Positions 9,254-18,924 are shown, counted from the first letter of the stretch. The stretch: 64,000 nt of DNA from Aquimarina intermedia (GCF_008124785.1 NZ_VNHU01000002.1:1-64000), one strand, 5' to 3'. The notes: generated by a model not told the origin, from the sequence alone. Program-made: numbers and translations.

Positions 9254-9991
9254 CTATTTAGAAATAACCTCAGGTGAAACATCTTTCAACGAACAATAGG
9301 TTACCAGTGAATTTGTATCGGTCAAATCTTCATACCGCATTGATAATTCTTGGGAAGTTTTTACAATTTGAGTAACACTTCGGGTTTTTAAGAACCCACG
9401 ATCAATTTGCAGTCCAATTTTCTTATTCCCTTGACCTGCTATTTTGTGAAATTCTAAAATCTTCTCAGGACTTGTATCTTTTTGTTTTAAAAAATTATTA
9501 AACCATAATTCACGTGTTTTTTTTGCATTTTGATCATATAGCGTTGCAGAAGACCATATGTATGTAGACGCGTCTAATGAAGTTATATTTGATTGTACAC
9601 CATCCCAAACAAGTTCATAAAACTCATGCTCCCCTTTCCATTGCGCAGCTATAACCGTGAATGGTTCTACACCTTGATAATCAAAAGATCGTAACCTCTC
9701 TAATAAATTTCCGGCACGTAACAAATCTTTAACCACCACACCTCTACTTAATCTATAAGGAGGCTTGGAAATATGCCTGTCATTACCTCCGTTCAAAAGA
9801 CAAACCATACTATTATTATCACTCATACCAATCCATGTACCTCCAGCCAACATGTCTTTTGGGTAAATTAATTTGTGGTCATTATCCCTATAGCTTTTGG
9901 GAGCAAGTGTTTCTCGATTAATGATCTCATCTCTATTAGATGTAAGAATAAAACCCTTGTTAGGCTTTTTAATTAAAGTTACTGTACACAT
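9254..9991 (-). CDS. NRDE (TANGO2-like) family protein
   Basis: The protein starts MCTVTLIKKPNKGFILTSNR followed by DE, giving the family's signature second-position Cys and the SNRDE motif (residues 18-22). Both are characteristic of the TANGO2/NRDE family, which resembles N-terminal nucleophile hydrolases. I chose the ATG at 9991 (245 residues). A longer reading from 10045 adds 18 non-homologous residues and would hide the Cys that must become N-terminal. Conserved GGTWIGM and CLLNGGN are present. Bacterial function is unproven; the eukaryotic protein has been tied to membrane lipid or haem handling. Confidence 0.85.
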   Translation of the reverse strand: MCTVTLIKKPNKGFILTSNRDEIINRETLAPKSYRDNDHKLIYPKDMLAGGTWIGMSDNNSMVCLLNGGNDRHISKPPYRLSRGVVVKDLLRAGNLLERLRSFDYQGVEPFTVIAAQWKGEHEFYELVWDGVQSNITSLDASTYIWSSATLYDQNAKKTRELWFNNFLKQKDTSPEKILEFHKIAGQGNKKIGLQIDRGFLKTRSVTQIVKTSQELSMRYEDLTDTNSLVTYCSLKDVSPEVISK

Positions 9992-10091
9992 GGGTAGATT
10001 TGTCGTTTTAAAGCTACGAAACTTACAAAAAAAAGTTGAGCTCAAGAGGTATTAATAAAAGTTAAACCGAGCATAAGCCTTATTAATTTTC

Positions 10092-10099
10092 TATCTTTG
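10092..10099 (+). promoter_or_regulatory. Putative -7 promoter element for pruA
   Basis: TATCTTTG matches the TAnnTTTG consensus. It lies 37 bases before the chosen pruA start. An upstream ATG at 10097 falls inside the element, which argues against the longer reading. Confidence 0.6.
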
Positions 10100-10135
10100 T
10101 CGACCAAGTTACTAACACATAAAAAATATCTTAAC

Positions 10136-11764
10136 ATGGGAAAAGGTTTTTTTCAAGTACCTACCGCAATTAACGAGCCGGTAAAATCATATGCTCCTGG
10201 AACTCCAGAACGCGAAGAAGTACTTGCTACATATAAAGAAATGTACAACAGCACAGTAGAAGTGCCTTTATATATTAATGGTGAGGAAATAAAGACAGGG
10301 GACACGGGAACGATGTCACCTCCCCACGACCATAAACATGTTTTAGGAACCTATCATAAAGCTCAAAAAAAACATGTTCAAGAAGCTATTGACACGGCAC
10401 TTGAAGCCAGAACAGAATGGGCAGGTCTTGCATGGGAACAACGTGCAGCTGTATTTTTAAAAGCAGCCGAGCTTATTGCAGGTCCTTACCGGGCTAAGAT
10501 TAATGCTGCAACTATGCTGGCGCAATCAAAGAATATTTTTCAGGCAGAAATAGATGCTGCTTGCGAACTAATTGATTTTCTACGTTTTAATGTGGAGTTC
10601 ATGACACAGATTTATAACGATCAACCTGCATCCACCTCGGGCGCTTGGAATCGGTTAGAATATCGCCCGTTGGAAGGGTTCGTTTATGCAATTACTCCAT
10701 TTAACTTTACTGCTATTGCTGGAAATTTACCGGCTAGCGCTGCATTGATGGGGAATACTGTCATTTGGAAACCTAGTGACAGTCAAATCTATTCTGCAAA
10801 AGTTATCATAGATATTTTTAGAGAAGCAGGTGTACCGGAAGGTGTTATCAATGTGGTATATGGTGACCCGGTAATGATTACAGATACCGTATTAGCTAGT
10901 CCTGATTTCTCAGGAGTACATTTTACAGGGAGCACGCATGTATTTAAAGATATTTGGTCTAAAATTGGCGCAAACATTAATACATACAAAACATATCCTA
11001 GAATCGTTGGTGAAACCGGAGGAAAAGATTTTATTGTTGCACATCCAAGTGCTAATGCAAAACAAGTTGCAACAGGAATTTCTCGTGGAGCTTTTGAATT
11101 TCAAGGTCAAAAATGTAGTGCTGCTTCTAGAGCTTACATACCAAAAAGTTTGTGGGAGGATGTTAAAAAATATGTCATTGAAGACGTAAAATCCTTTAAA
11201 ATGGGATCTCCTGAAGATATGGGTAATTTTATTACCGCTGTAATTCACGAAGGTTCTTTTGATAAGCTTGCAAAATATATAGATCAGGCAAAAACTGATG
11301 CTGATGCAGAAATTATTGTGGGAGGAAACCATGATAAGTCCAAAGGTTATTTTATAGAACCTACCGTTATTCTTGCTAAAGATCCTAAATATACAACGAT
11401 GTGTACAGAGCTTTTTGGCCCTGTAATCACTATTTATGTTTATGAGGATAAAGACTGGAACAAAACCTTAAAATTGGTTGACGGAACGAGTGAATACGCT
11501 TTAACAGGCGCTATTTTCTCAAGAGACCGTTATGCGGCAGCCGAAGCTACAAAGGCACTTCAAAATGCAGCAGGTAACTTCTATATCAATGATAAACCAA
11601 CAGGAGCTGTTGTAGGTCAGCAACCGTTTGGAGGCGCGCGCGCATCAGGAACCAATGACAAAGCAGGTTCTTACCTGAATCTGTTACGATGGGTTTCTCC
11701 TCGTACAATTAAAGAAACTTTTGTTACTCCCGTGGATTATAGATATCCATTTTTGGGAGAGTAA
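10136..11764 (+). CDS. pruA: L-glutamate gamma-semialdehyde (P5C) dehydrogenase
   Basis: NAD-dependent oxidation of glutamate semialdehyde/pyrroline-5-carboxylate to glutamate, the second step of proline degradation. With the start at MGKGFFQVPT the protein has 542 residues, normal for the stand-alone family. Aldehyde dehydrogenase motifs are intact: the general-base Glu in VGETGGKDF, the nucleophile in EFQGQKCSAASRAYIP, and the NAD-binding FTGSTHVFK. The C-terminal QQPFGGARASGTNDKAG is typical of P5C dehydrogenases. No proline dehydrogenase gene is adjacent. A strong terminator follows directly. Confidence 0.96.
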   Translation: MGKGFFQVPTAINEPVKSYAPGTPEREEVLATYKEMYNSTVEVPLYINGEEIKTGDTGTMSPPHDHKHVLGTYHKAQKKHVQEAIDTALEARTEWAGLAWEQRAAVFLKAAELIAGPYRAKINAATMLAQSKNIFQAEIDAACELIDFLRFNVEFMTQIYNDQPASTSGAWNRLEYRPLEGFVYAITPFNFTAIAGNLPASAALMGNTVIWKPSDSQIYSAKVIIDIFREAGVPEGVINVVYGDPVMITDTVLASPDFSGVHFTGSTHVFKDIWSKIGANINTYKTYPRIVGETGGKDFIVAHPSANAKQVATGISRGAFEFQGQKCSAASRAYIPKSLWEDVKKYVIEDVKSFKMGSPEDMGNFITAVIHEGSFDKLAKYIDQAKTDADAEIIVGGNHDKSKGYFIEPTVILAKDPKYTTMCTELFGPVITIYVYEDKDWNKTLKLVDGTSEYALTGAIFSRDRYAAAEATKALQNAAGNFYINDKPTGAVVGQQPFGGARASGTNDKAGSYLNLLRWVSPRTIKETFVTPVDYRYPFLGE

Positions 11765-11786
11765 AAAATAAGATTTCCTAATATTC

Positions 11787-11820
11787 ACCGCATAATTAGC
11801 TCTAATTATGCGGTTTTTTA
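11787..11820 (+). terminator. Rho-independent terminator after pruA
   Basis: A 13-bp perfect stem (left arm 11787-11799, right arm 11802-11814, two-base loop) is followed by a T-tract. It ends only 18 bases before the GNAT start, so that gene needs a start site inside or beyond the hairpin, or read-through. Confidence 0.85.
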
Positions 11821-11837
11821 TTTATAAATTTATCTGT

Positions 11838-12302
11838 ATGAAAGAACTACTTATTAGAGAAGCTACACATAAAGATCTTGAAACGCTACTAGATTTTGAA
11901 CAAGAGATTATTCGTACCGAAAGACCTATGGATAAAACTTTGATTCAGGATAAAAAAATCAGTTACTATGACATTGCCTCTTACATTGTTCAAAAAGATA
12001 CACAGGTTCTGGTAGCAGAAGCAGAAGGTCAGCTTATAGGGAGTGGTTACGGACAAATAAGAGAAAGAAAACCATATTTTAAAACCGATCTATTAGGGTA
12101 TATTGGCTTTATTTATGTGAATGAAAACTTTAGAGGAAAAGGCGTAAGTCAACAAATTTTAAAAGCTCTTACAGAATGGTTTCAAAATCAAAATATTACT
12201 GAAATTAGATTAACGGTGTATTCGGAAAACCCGAGAGCAATAAAAGCATACGAAAAAGTTGGGTTCAAAAGTCATATCATAGAAATGCGACTTGATAACT
12301 AA
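11838..12302 (+). CDS. GNAT family N-acetyltransferase
   Basis: 154 residues starting MKELLIREATHKDLETLL. The acetyl-CoA binding motif A region reads YIGFIYVNENFRGKGVSQQIL, with the RGKG pyrophosphate loop. The later TVYSENPRAIKAYEKVGF is motif B. The substrate cannot be deduced. I took the ATG at 11838, because the upstream ATG at 11808 is inside the pruA terminator stem. It is convergent with rsmG, with only 42 bases between the stops. Confidence 0.9.
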   Translation: MKELLIREATHKDLETLLDFEQEIIRTERPMDKTLIQDKKISYYDIASYIVQKDTQVLVAEAEGQLIGSGYGQIRERKPYFKTDLLGYIGFIYVNENFRGKGVSQQILKALTEWFQNQNITEIRLTVYSENPRAIKAYEKVGFKSHIIEMRLDN

Positions 12303-12344
12303 TTCAACAAACAATTCTTTTTGAGATTACAACCGCACCTCTAC

Positions 12345-12974
12345 CTACAACTTATATTTCACAGGTAGATACACCACTTTTTTTGTTTCAAAAAATTCTT
12401 CTTCAAAATAATCAGATAACTGATGTTCTACAGCTTTTGGAAACATGGATAATTCTTCTGTAAGATCTCCACCTTTTAAGTATAAGATACCGTTGGCCAG
12501 TTCATGTTGATTTTTCTTTTTGATATTTTTACGAATCCATGAGACAAAATCCGGCATATTGGTAACAGCCCTGCTCACGATAAAATCAAAACGTTCCTCA
12601 AACGTACCCGCTCTGCGTTGTTCAGCCTTTACATTACTCAATTCAAGACTATTAGCTACCTCATTTACAACTTTGATTTTTTTTGCTATGACATCTACAA
12701 GGTAAAAGCTGGTTTCAGGAAAAAGTATTGCCAATGGTATCCCGGGAAAACCACCACCAGTACCAACATCAAGCACAGAGGTTCCAGGCTTAAACTGAAG
12801 AATTTTTGCGATCCCAAGAGAATGTAGCACATGTCTGGTGTATAAGGTCTCTATATCCTTTCTTGATATTACATTTATCTTCGCATTCCACTCAAAGTAC
12901 AAAGCTTCTAACCGATTAAATTGATCCTGCTGCTCTTCGGTTATATCCGGAAAATATTTTAAAATCGCGTCCAT
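12345..12974 (-). CDS. rsmG: 16S rRNA (guanine527-N7)-methyltransferase RsmG (GidB)
   Basis: SAM-dependent methylation of G527 in 16S rRNA. 209 residues from the ATG at 12974 (MDAILKYFPDITEEQ); the longer reading from 13004 adds ten unconserved residues. Motifs are present: NVISRKDIETLYTRHVLHSLG, the SAM-binding VLDVGTGGGFPGIPLAI, and FIVSRAVTNMPDFVSW. Loss of the E. coli homologue gives low-level streptomycin resistance. The gene stands alone and converges with the GNAT. Confidence 0.95.
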   Translation of the reverse strand: MDAILKYFPDITEEQQDQFNRLEALYFEWNAKINVISRKDIETLYTRHVLHSLGIAKILQFKPGTSVLDVGTGGGFPGIPLAILFPETSFYLVDVIAKKIKVVNEVANSLELSNVKAEQRRAGTFEERFDFIVSRAVTNMPDFVSWIRKNIKKKNQHELANGILYLKGGDLTEELSMFPKAVEHQLSDYFEEEFFETKKVVYLPVKYKL

Positions 12975-13107
12975 TGGCCTTTTTATTAGTCGGCAAAAAT
13001 ACATCTTAACATTATAAAATTTATACTTTTAAGAACTTTAAAAAATATAATACTTAAATTTACAAACATTTAATGGTAAACACCGTTATGTCATAAATTT
13101 ACATCCC

Positions 13108-14202
13108 ATGACTACACCCAACATACACTTTAGCCGAAGTGATTCTGCCAAGTTTTTCAGAACACTCAACAAGCGTGTAAACACCTACTTTAAGGAGAAT
13201 AATATTAAACGAACTGGTAATTGGAGACTTTATCTGAAAACCATTGTCATGTTCTCATTATTCTTGAGCCCGTATTTCTTAATCCTTACTTTAGACATTT
13301 CACAATGGTGGATGCTGCTATTGACTGTGGTTATGGGGATTGGTATGGCAGGAGTTGGTATGAACGTTATGCATGATGGTAATCATGGTTCCTATTCGTC
13401 AAAAAAGTGGTTAAACAAACTAATGGGCAGCAGTCTCTATATTTTGGCAGGTAATGTATATAACTGGCAAGTACAACACAATGTTTTACACCATACCTAT
13501 ACGAACATTCACGGACATGATGAGGATCTTGATGCGGGAAGAATCATTCGATTTACAAAGCACGCACAATGGAGGCGTTTTCATAAATTTCAACAATACT
13601 ATTCAGTGTTCTTATACGGTCTCCTTACATTCAACTGGGCTTTGACCACGGACTTTAAACAAACTAAGCGATACCTGTCCCGTAAGCTATCCTACGGAAA
13701 ACTACCCACGGCCTGGAAGCAATGGAGCAATGTTGTGATCACTAAAATTATTTATGTATTAATATGGATTGTAATTCCAATGCTAATCTTATCTATCGCC
13801 TGGTGGAAAATTCTTATTGGTTTCTTTATCATGCACTATGTTGCCGGATTAATTCTCAGCATCGTATTTCAGTTAGCGCATATTGTTGAAGCAACAGAGA
13901 TGCCATTACCTGATAATACAGGAAGCATGAAAAATACTTGGGCTATCCATCAACTATTTACGACAGTAAACTTTTCAACAAAAAACAAAATAGTAAATTG
14001 GTTTACCGGTGGTTTAAACCATCAAGTCGAACATCATATTTTTCCTCATATTAGTCATGTTCACTATACCAAGATTTCTAAGATTGTTAAACAAACTGCT
14101 TTAGAATTCAATCTACCTTATCACGAGTACAAAAGTACGCGTAAAGCCATAATGGCGCATTTCAGACACTTGAAAGAAATGGGGATGAAACCCGCAATAT
14201 AA
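13108..14202 (+). CDS. Membrane fatty-acid desaturase, front-end-like
   Basis: 364-residue integral membrane di-iron desaturase. Three histidine boxes are intact: HDGNHGS (about residue 90), HNVLHHTYTNIHGHDED (about 125) and the third, QVEHHIFPHI (about 310). Gln replacing the first His of the third box is typical of front-end (delta-5/6) and linoleoyl-CoA-type desaturases. Paired transmembrane helices lie at about 45-85 and 215-265. There is no cytochrome b5 domain. It probably adjusts membrane fluidity; regiospecificity cannot be read from sequence. It is followed by an aminotransferase 26 bases later, possibly on the same transcript. Confidence 0.9.
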   Translation: MTTPNIHFSRSDSAKFFRTLNKRVNTYFKENNIKRTGNWRLYLKTIVMFSLFLSPYFLILTLDISQWWMLLLTVVMGIGMAGVGMNVMHDGNHGSYSSKKWLNKLMGSSLYILAGNVYNWQVQHNVLHHTYTNIHGHDEDLDAGRIIRFTKHAQWRRFHKFQQYYSVFLYGLLTFNWALTTDFKQTKRYLSRKLSYGKLPTAWKQWSNVVITKIIYVLIWIVIPMLILSIAWWKILIGFFIMHYVAGLILSIVFQLAHIVEATEMPLPDNTGSMKNTWAIHQLFTTVNFSTKNKIVNWFTGGLNHQVEHHIFPHISHVHYTKISKIVKQTALEFNLPYHEYKSTRKAIMAHFRHLKEMGMKPAI

Positions 14203-14228
14203 TCGCTAACCTTTATTCACCAATCATA

Positions 14229-15416
14229 ATGAGCATACAACTCTCAGACAGAATTAACAATCTGGCTGCATCAGCTACGCTTGCAATGGCAGCAAAAACA
14301 AGAGAATTAAAAGCTGAAGGCAAAGACATTATTGGACTAAGCCTTGGAGAACCGGATTTTAATACTCCTGATTACATTAAAGACGCAGCTATACAAGCTG
14401 TAAATGATAATTACAATTCCTACACTCCGGTTGACGGGTATGTAGAGTTAAAAGATGCTATCATCACTAAGTTTAACCGTGACAACGGAATCAACTATGA
14501 TCGATCTCAAATCGTTGTCTCTACTGGTGCTAAACAGGCTTTATATAACATAGCGCAGGTTTGCATTAATCCTGGGGATGAAGTTATCTTACCATGTCCG
14601 TATTGGGTGAGTTATAGTGATATTATTAAACTTGCTGGTGGAATTCCGGTTGAGGTTGCCACTATCATTAAGAATGATTTTAAAATGACGCCCGCACAAT
14701 TAGAGGCAGCCATCACATCAAAAACTAAGATGATTTGGTACAGCTCTCCTTGTAATCCCAGCGGATCCATATACAGCAAACAGGAGCTGAGAGCGCTTGC
14801 AGACGTGCTTCAGAAATATCCCGAAGTTGTTGTTGTAAGCGATGAGATCTATGAGCACATCAATTATGTTGGCGGACATGCATCCATGGCTCAGTTTGAA
14901 GACATGTATGACAGAACAATTACTGTCAATGGGGTGGCCAAAGCTTTTGCAATGACTGGATGGAGAATTGGTTACATCGGTGCTCCTGCAACTATTGCAC
15001 GAGCGTGTAATAAAATACAAGGTCAGGTAACCAGTGGCGCGAATTGTATTGCACAACGTGCCGTAATCACCGCCTTAGAATCTCCCGTAAGCAATATAAA
15101 GTATATGGTGGATGAGTTTAAAAACAGAAGAGAATTGGTGTTAAAATTACTTCGTGACATCGAGGGGTTTGAAAGTAACACTCCGGAAGGGGCATTTTAT
15201 GTTTTTCCGAATATTTCTTATTTCTTCGGAAAAAATTTAAATGGGACAACTATTAATAATGCCACCGATTTTTCAATGTACTTGTTAGAACACGCAAATG
15301 TGGCTACGGTTACCGGAGAAGCTTTTGGTAATCCTCAATGTATTCGTCTGTCTTACGCAGCCAGTCAAGAACAAATTAAGGAAGCTTTAGCTCGTATAAA
15401 AACAGCAGTAAGTTAA
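14229..15416 (+). CDS. Class I/II PLP-dependent aminotransferase (aspartate aminotransferase type)
   Basis: 395 residues, fold-type I. Residue blocks: GLSLGEPDFNTPDYI, the substrate-binding SYTPVDGYVELKDAI, the PLP-contacting NPSGSIYS and VVVSDEIYEHI, and the Schiff-base lysine in NGVAKAFAMTGWRIGYIG. A C-terminal Arg in QCIRLSYA binds the substrate carboxylate. The sequence resembles subfamily Ib aspartate aminotransferases (AspB/AspC), which convert aspartate and 2-oxoglutarate to oxaloacetate and glutamate. Other amino-acid substrates are possible. A rho-independent terminator follows. Confidence 0.92.
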   Translation: MSIQLSDRINNLAASATLAMAAKTRELKAEGKDIIGLSLGEPDFNTPDYIKDAAIQAVNDNYNSYTPVDGYVELKDAIITKFNRDNGINYDRSQIVVSTGAKQALYNIAQVCINPGDEVILPCPYWVSYSDIIKLAGGIPVEVATIIKNDFKMTPAQLEAAITSKTKMIWYSSPCNPSGSIYSKQELRALADVLQKYPEVVVVSDEIYEHINYVGGHASMAQFEDMYDRTITVNGVAKAFAMTGWRIGYIGAPATIARACNKIQGQVTSGANCIAQRAVITALESPVSNIKYMVDEFKNRRELVLKLLRDIEGFESNTPEGAFYVFPNISYFFGKNLNGTTINNATDFSMYLLEHANVATVTGEAFGNPQCIRLSYAASQEQIKEALARIKTAVS

Positions 15417-15438
15417 CACTTTATACATCATTCTATTT

Positions 15439-15476
15439 AAAGCGCTACGAATCGTAAGATTTTTGGCGCTTTTTTA
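15439..15476 (+). terminator. Rho-independent terminator after the aminotransferase
   Basis: AAAGCGC (15439-15445) pairs with GCGCTTT (15466-15472). An inner TACGA/TCGTA stem and a T-tract complete the structure. Confidence 0.75.
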
Positions 15477-15542
15477 GTAGATAAAAGAGAAGTTTTAAAC
15501 TTTTTTTATGAATTACAGAATACTTTTAATAACTAATTAAAG

Positions 15543-15550
15543 TATATTTG
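15543..15550 (+). promoter_or_regulatory. Putative -7 promoter element for the 15.6 kb ORF
   Basis: TATATTTG, a perfect TAnnTTTG match in an AT-rich intergenic stretch. It supports the small ORF at 15637 being transcribed separately from the upstream aminotransferase. Confidence 0.5.
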
Positions 15551-15636
15551 TATCATACTTTCCCGAATACCCCTTAAATAAACTATTAAAACATTAGTTT
15601 ATTTTTTAGATTTAAGAAATACGTTGGCTTATCCAA

Positions 15637-15954
15637 ATGAGAAGTGTTATTAACCAAATAAAACACCATGTTATGGATATTAAAGAAAAAGAACGCATCG
15701 TACGAACCAACGTGCTACACATTTTTAAGGAAAATTTTAAGGTTCGAAAGACGGATTCAGAAATTTTAGATATCAGTCCGGAAAAAGAATTTGACAAGAA
15801 TTTTATCAAATACTATCAATCCATTTTAGACATTTTCTTTATCGAACAGGAACACCTTGGAAAAATCACAGGCAAAGTAAAGGATACTGTAAAAAAGGTT
15901 GCTCGTTTATGGCAAACTAATCCACACTCCTACAGCCCTTTTGAAATGCAGTAA
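15637..15954 (+). CDS. Small conserved-looking protein of unknown function
   Basis: 105 residues from the ATG at 15637, or 93 from the ATG at 15673 (MDIKEKERIVRTNVLHIF). I do not recognise a family. It is charged, probably all-helical, and cytoplasmic: no signal peptide or membrane segment. The middle reads KEFDKNFIKYYQSILDIFF and the end is LWQTNPHSYSPFEMQ. Support for it being real: its own promoter element about 87 bases upstream, coding-like composition, and no competing ORF. It converges with trkH, with 11 bases between the stops. Confidence 0.6.
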   Translation: MRSVINQIKHHVMDIKEKERIVRTNVLHIFKENFKVRKTDSEILDISPEKEFDKNFIKYYQSILDIFFIEQEHLGKITGKVKDTVKKVARLWQTNPHSYSPFEMQ

Positions 15955-15965
15955 ACATTATAAAA

Positions 15966-17462
15966 TTATCTATTTCTCCAGAAGAACGGAGTCAGAAGTA
16001 TCAGCACGGTAAACAATTCTAATCTACCGATAAGCATAAGGAAGGAACACCACCATTTTCCGAATGCCGGCAAGACATCAAAATTGTTTACCGGGCTTAA
16101 TTTTCCAAACGCAGGTCCTACGTTACCCAATGAAGATGCTGCTCCACCAATTGCAGTTTCAAAATCTAACCCTAAAGCTCCTAAAACCAATGAGCCAATG
16201 ATAAAGGCTAACATGTAAAGTATAAAAAATGCTAGGATATTAAACACAATTTCTTTGGACACAGACTTTTTATTATAACGTACCGGTATGATAGCATTGG
16301 GATGTAATGTACGTTTGAACTCCATCACCCCATTCCGTATAGTTATAAGATGTCTTACCACTTTCATCCCACCCGCTGTAGAGCCGGCAGATCCTCCTAA
16401 AAACATTAATCCAAAGAAAAAAACTTTTAGAAAGGGCGACCACAAGGTAAAATCAGCACTTACAAATCCGGTCGTGGTAACGACAGCAAGTACTTGAAAC
16501 AATGCGTGGCGAAAAGCACTTTCTGCCTCTCCCCAAACCATAGGGTGGTCTATCAAAGATAAGGAAACGTCTGCTTTATAATATATAATTGCTGCCGATA
16601 TCAAGGAAAATATTACAATAAAAAACGAATAGAGCTTAAACTCTTCATCCTTGATAATTTTTTGAACTTTACCCTTAAAACCAAAATAACTAAGTACAAA
16701 ATTGGCACCCGCCAAAAACATGAACAATATAATGATATATTGTATTAAAGGCTGGTCATTCCAATACGCTACACTTGTATTCTTTGTAGAGAATCCACCA
16801 GTCGACAGCGTACTTAAGGAGTGATTGATCGCATCAAAAAAGCTCATTCCTGCTAATTTTAGCAATACAGTTTCAGCGGCAGTATATCCTACATATATAT
16901 ACCACAAACGTTTTGCTGTATCCGTAATTCTAGGATGTAACTTATCAGCATTAGGTCCGGGTGCTTCGGCAGCAAATAACTGCATTCCACCAATACCTAA
17001 AAGAGGTAGTATTGCTATAGCCAACACGATAATACCCATTCCGCCGATCCAGTGTGTTAAACTTCTCCAGAATAAAATACCTTTAGGTATGATCTCTATG
17101 TCATTGAGAATCGAAGCTCCGGTTGTTGTATACCCAGACATTGTCTCAAAAAACGCATTCGTAAAATTAGGAATCGCACCAGAAAAGATATAAGGCAGAG
17201 TACCACTAAGAGACATAAGTATCCAGCCAAATGTTACTACAATATAACCCTCGCGCTTATTTATTTTCTTTTGATGATCCCGCGTCAAGAACATAAGCAC
17301 AATGCCCACAAACATGGTTGCAAGTGAGGCGAGCATGATCTCTGTAGTTACCCCATCATCACAGATCAGACTTACAATTGTAGCAATAAGCATAAACCCA
17401 CCATTACAAAGCAACAACAGCCCCATAATATGTGATATTATTTGATAGTTAAGTTTGGACAT
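15966..17462 (-). CDS. trkH: Trk-type potassium uptake channel subunit TrkH
   Basis: 498-residue K+ translocating subunit in the inner membrane. The four pore-loop filter segments are visible: MSGYTTTGASI, LSTGGFSTKN, TTTGFVSADF and SSLGNVGPAFG. The GSAGSTAGGMKVVR loop is typical of TrkH. Several membrane helices fill the rest. It is two bases downstream of trkA and certainly co-transcribed. The pair gives K+ uptake gated by nucleotide binding to TrkA, important for osmotic adjustment in salt water. Confidence 0.95.
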   Translation of the reverse strand: MSKLNYQIISHIMGLLLLCNGGFMLIATIVSLICDDGVTTEIMLASLATMFVGIVLMFLTRDHQKKINKREGYIVVTFGWILMSLSGTLPYIFSGAIPNFTNAFFETMSGYTTTGASILNDIEIIPKGILFWRSLTHWIGGMGIIVLAIAILPLLGIGGMQLFAAEAPGPNADKLHPRITDTAKRLWYIYVGYTAAETVLLKLAGMSFFDAINHSLSTLSTGGFSTKNTSVAYWNDQPLIQYIIILFMFLAGANFVLSYFGFKGKVQKIIKDEEFKLYSFFIVIFSLISAAIIYYKADVSLSLIDHPMVWGEAESAFRHALFQVLAVVTTTGFVSADFTLWSPFLKVFFFGLMFLGGSAGSTAGGMKVVRHLITIRNGVMEFKRTLHPNAIIPVRYNKKSVSKEIVFNILAFFILYMLAFIIGSLVLGALGLDFETAIGGAASSLGNVGPAFGKLSPVNNFDVLPAFGKWWCSFLMLIGRLELFTVLILLTPFFWRNR

Positions 17463-17464
17463 GC

Positions 17465-18814
17465 CTATAGAAAGAGTTTTTCAATTTTCTTAATTGATTT
17501 AGGCAAACAACACACTACTACCCTGTCTCCCGCTTTGATATAGAAGTCTCCTAAAGGAATAACTCCCTTCCCATCCCTAATTACACCTGCAATTACAGCA
17601 GAACGGGGGAAATCTAAATCCTTAATAAGATTGTCACTAACCTCTGAGGTAGGCTTTACTATAAACTCCAACAACTCTGCATTCATGTTGTTAAGCTTTG
17701 TCATAGCAACCACGTCACCTTTTCTAATAAATCTGAAAATATTATTTGCAGCTAACAGTTTTTTGTTAATAAGCGTATCGATCCCGATGGAATGTGATAA
17801 CTGAAAATAATCCATGTTTTCAACTAAAGCTATCGTTTTCCTAACTCCTTTCGATTTTGCCACCAAGCATGACATAATGTTAGTTTCAGAGTTTCCGGTA
17901 ACTGCTATAAAAGCATCCATCTCACCAATGCCTTCTTCTTCTAAAAGCTCCACGTTTCTCCCATCACCATTAATGATCAAGGCATTAGGACAATCATCTG
18001 CCAAATCAAAAGCTTTCTCCTTATCATTTTCGATCAATTTCACTCTGAACTTATGATCACACAGATCTTGAGTAGTCTTAAGACCAATCTTGCTCCCGCC
18101 CAAAATCATTACATTACGTATCTGTTCTTTGAACTTGCCCGTCAGTTTATACAACTCATCAACACCACCGAGAGAAGTTACAAAATAGACTTGGTCTCCT
18201 TCTTTAAAAACAGTATCACCTCTAGGAATCAACGTATATTGCGTCCCATAACGCTGTATTGCGATAGGCATAAAATGTAATTCCTGAAAAATCTCAGCAG
18301 CTTGACTTACGGTTTTCCCAACGATTAACGCCTTATCTGATAAACTTGTACCAACCATCGTGAGTGCACCATTCTCAAACTCATAACTATCATTGAAAGC
18401 AGATTGATTTAACAATAACTCAATTTCACTGGCAGCCAAAGCTTCCGGCGAAATTAATTCATCGATTCCAAATCTAAAGAAACCAACCTCTTCTTTATTC
18501 TCTATAAACTCTGTATTTGAGATACGTGCTATCGTTCGCTTCGCGCCCAATTGTTTAGCAAGCACACAAATAGTAATATTAGTAGTTTCACTTTCGGTAA
18601 CCCCAATAACCATATCTGCCTCATCAACCTTTGCTTCTTTTAAGATAGCAATAGATGTTGCGTCTCCCTTAATAACCCGAATATCCAAATGCGTGTCCGC
18701 ATAACTCAGACTATCTTTATTGGTATCGATTAAGGTAATATTTTGAGATTCAAAAGAGAGTAACTTAGCCAAATGAAATCCAACCTCACCAGCACCGGCA
18801 ATTAAAATTTTCAT
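17465..18814 (-). CDS. trkA: Trk system potassium uptake regulatory protein TrkA
   Basis: 449-residue peripheral subunit that gates TrkH. It has two tandem RCK_N-RCK_C units. The first Rossmann motif is MKILIAGAGEVGFHLAKLL (residues 1-19), the second NVMILGGSKIGLKTTQDL (about 232-249). RCK_C modules lie around 140-220 and 370-449. Duplicated architecture and length are those of classic TrkA rather than single-unit KtrA. It is first in the trkA-trkH operon; a -7 promoter element lies about 100 bases upstream. Confidence 0.95.
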   Translation of the reverse strand: MKILIAGAGEVGFHLAKLLSFESQNITLIDTNKDSLSYADTHLDIRVIKGDATSIAILKEAKVDEADMVIGVTESETTNITICVLAKQLGAKRTIARISNTEFIENKEEVGFFRFGIDELISPEALAASEIELLLNQSAFNDSYEFENGALTMVGTSLSDKALIVGKTVSQAAEIFQELHFMPIAIQRYGTQYTLIPRGDTVFKEGDQVYFVTSLGGVDELYKLTGKFKEQIRNVMILGGSKIGLKTTQDLCDHKFRVKLIENDKEKAFDLADDCPNALIINGDGRNVELLEEEGIGEMDAFIAVTGNSETNIMSCLVAKSKGVRKTIALVENMDYFQLSHSIGIDTLINKKLLAANNIFRFIRKGDVVAMTKLNNMNAELLEFIVKPTSEVSDNLIKDLDFPRSAVIAGVIRDGKGVIPLGDFYIKAGDRVVVCCLPKSIKKIEKLFL

Positions 18815-18916
18815 TTGTTTTGTTTCAGGTTTATCATAGATAAATTTATTTCAATTTAAGACACACCTAGCAATCAAAAAGAGAGAGCATCGTTGCATTT
18901 TAAAAATAAAGAAATA

Positions 18917-18924
18917 CAAAGATA
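18917..18924 (-). promoter_or_regulatory. Putative -7 promoter element for trkA-trkH
   Basis: Minus-strand TATCTTTG, matching TAnnTTTG, about 100 bases before the trkA start. Confidence 0.45.

Noticed and set aside
9992..10045. N-terminal extension of the NRDE protein
   Set aside because: The family needs Cys at position 2 after Met, which the ATG at 9991 provides.
10910..11332. 140-residue ORF on the minus strand inside pruA
   Set aside because: It is an antisense shadow of the conserved aldehyde dehydrogenase catalytic region, with no protein-like motif.
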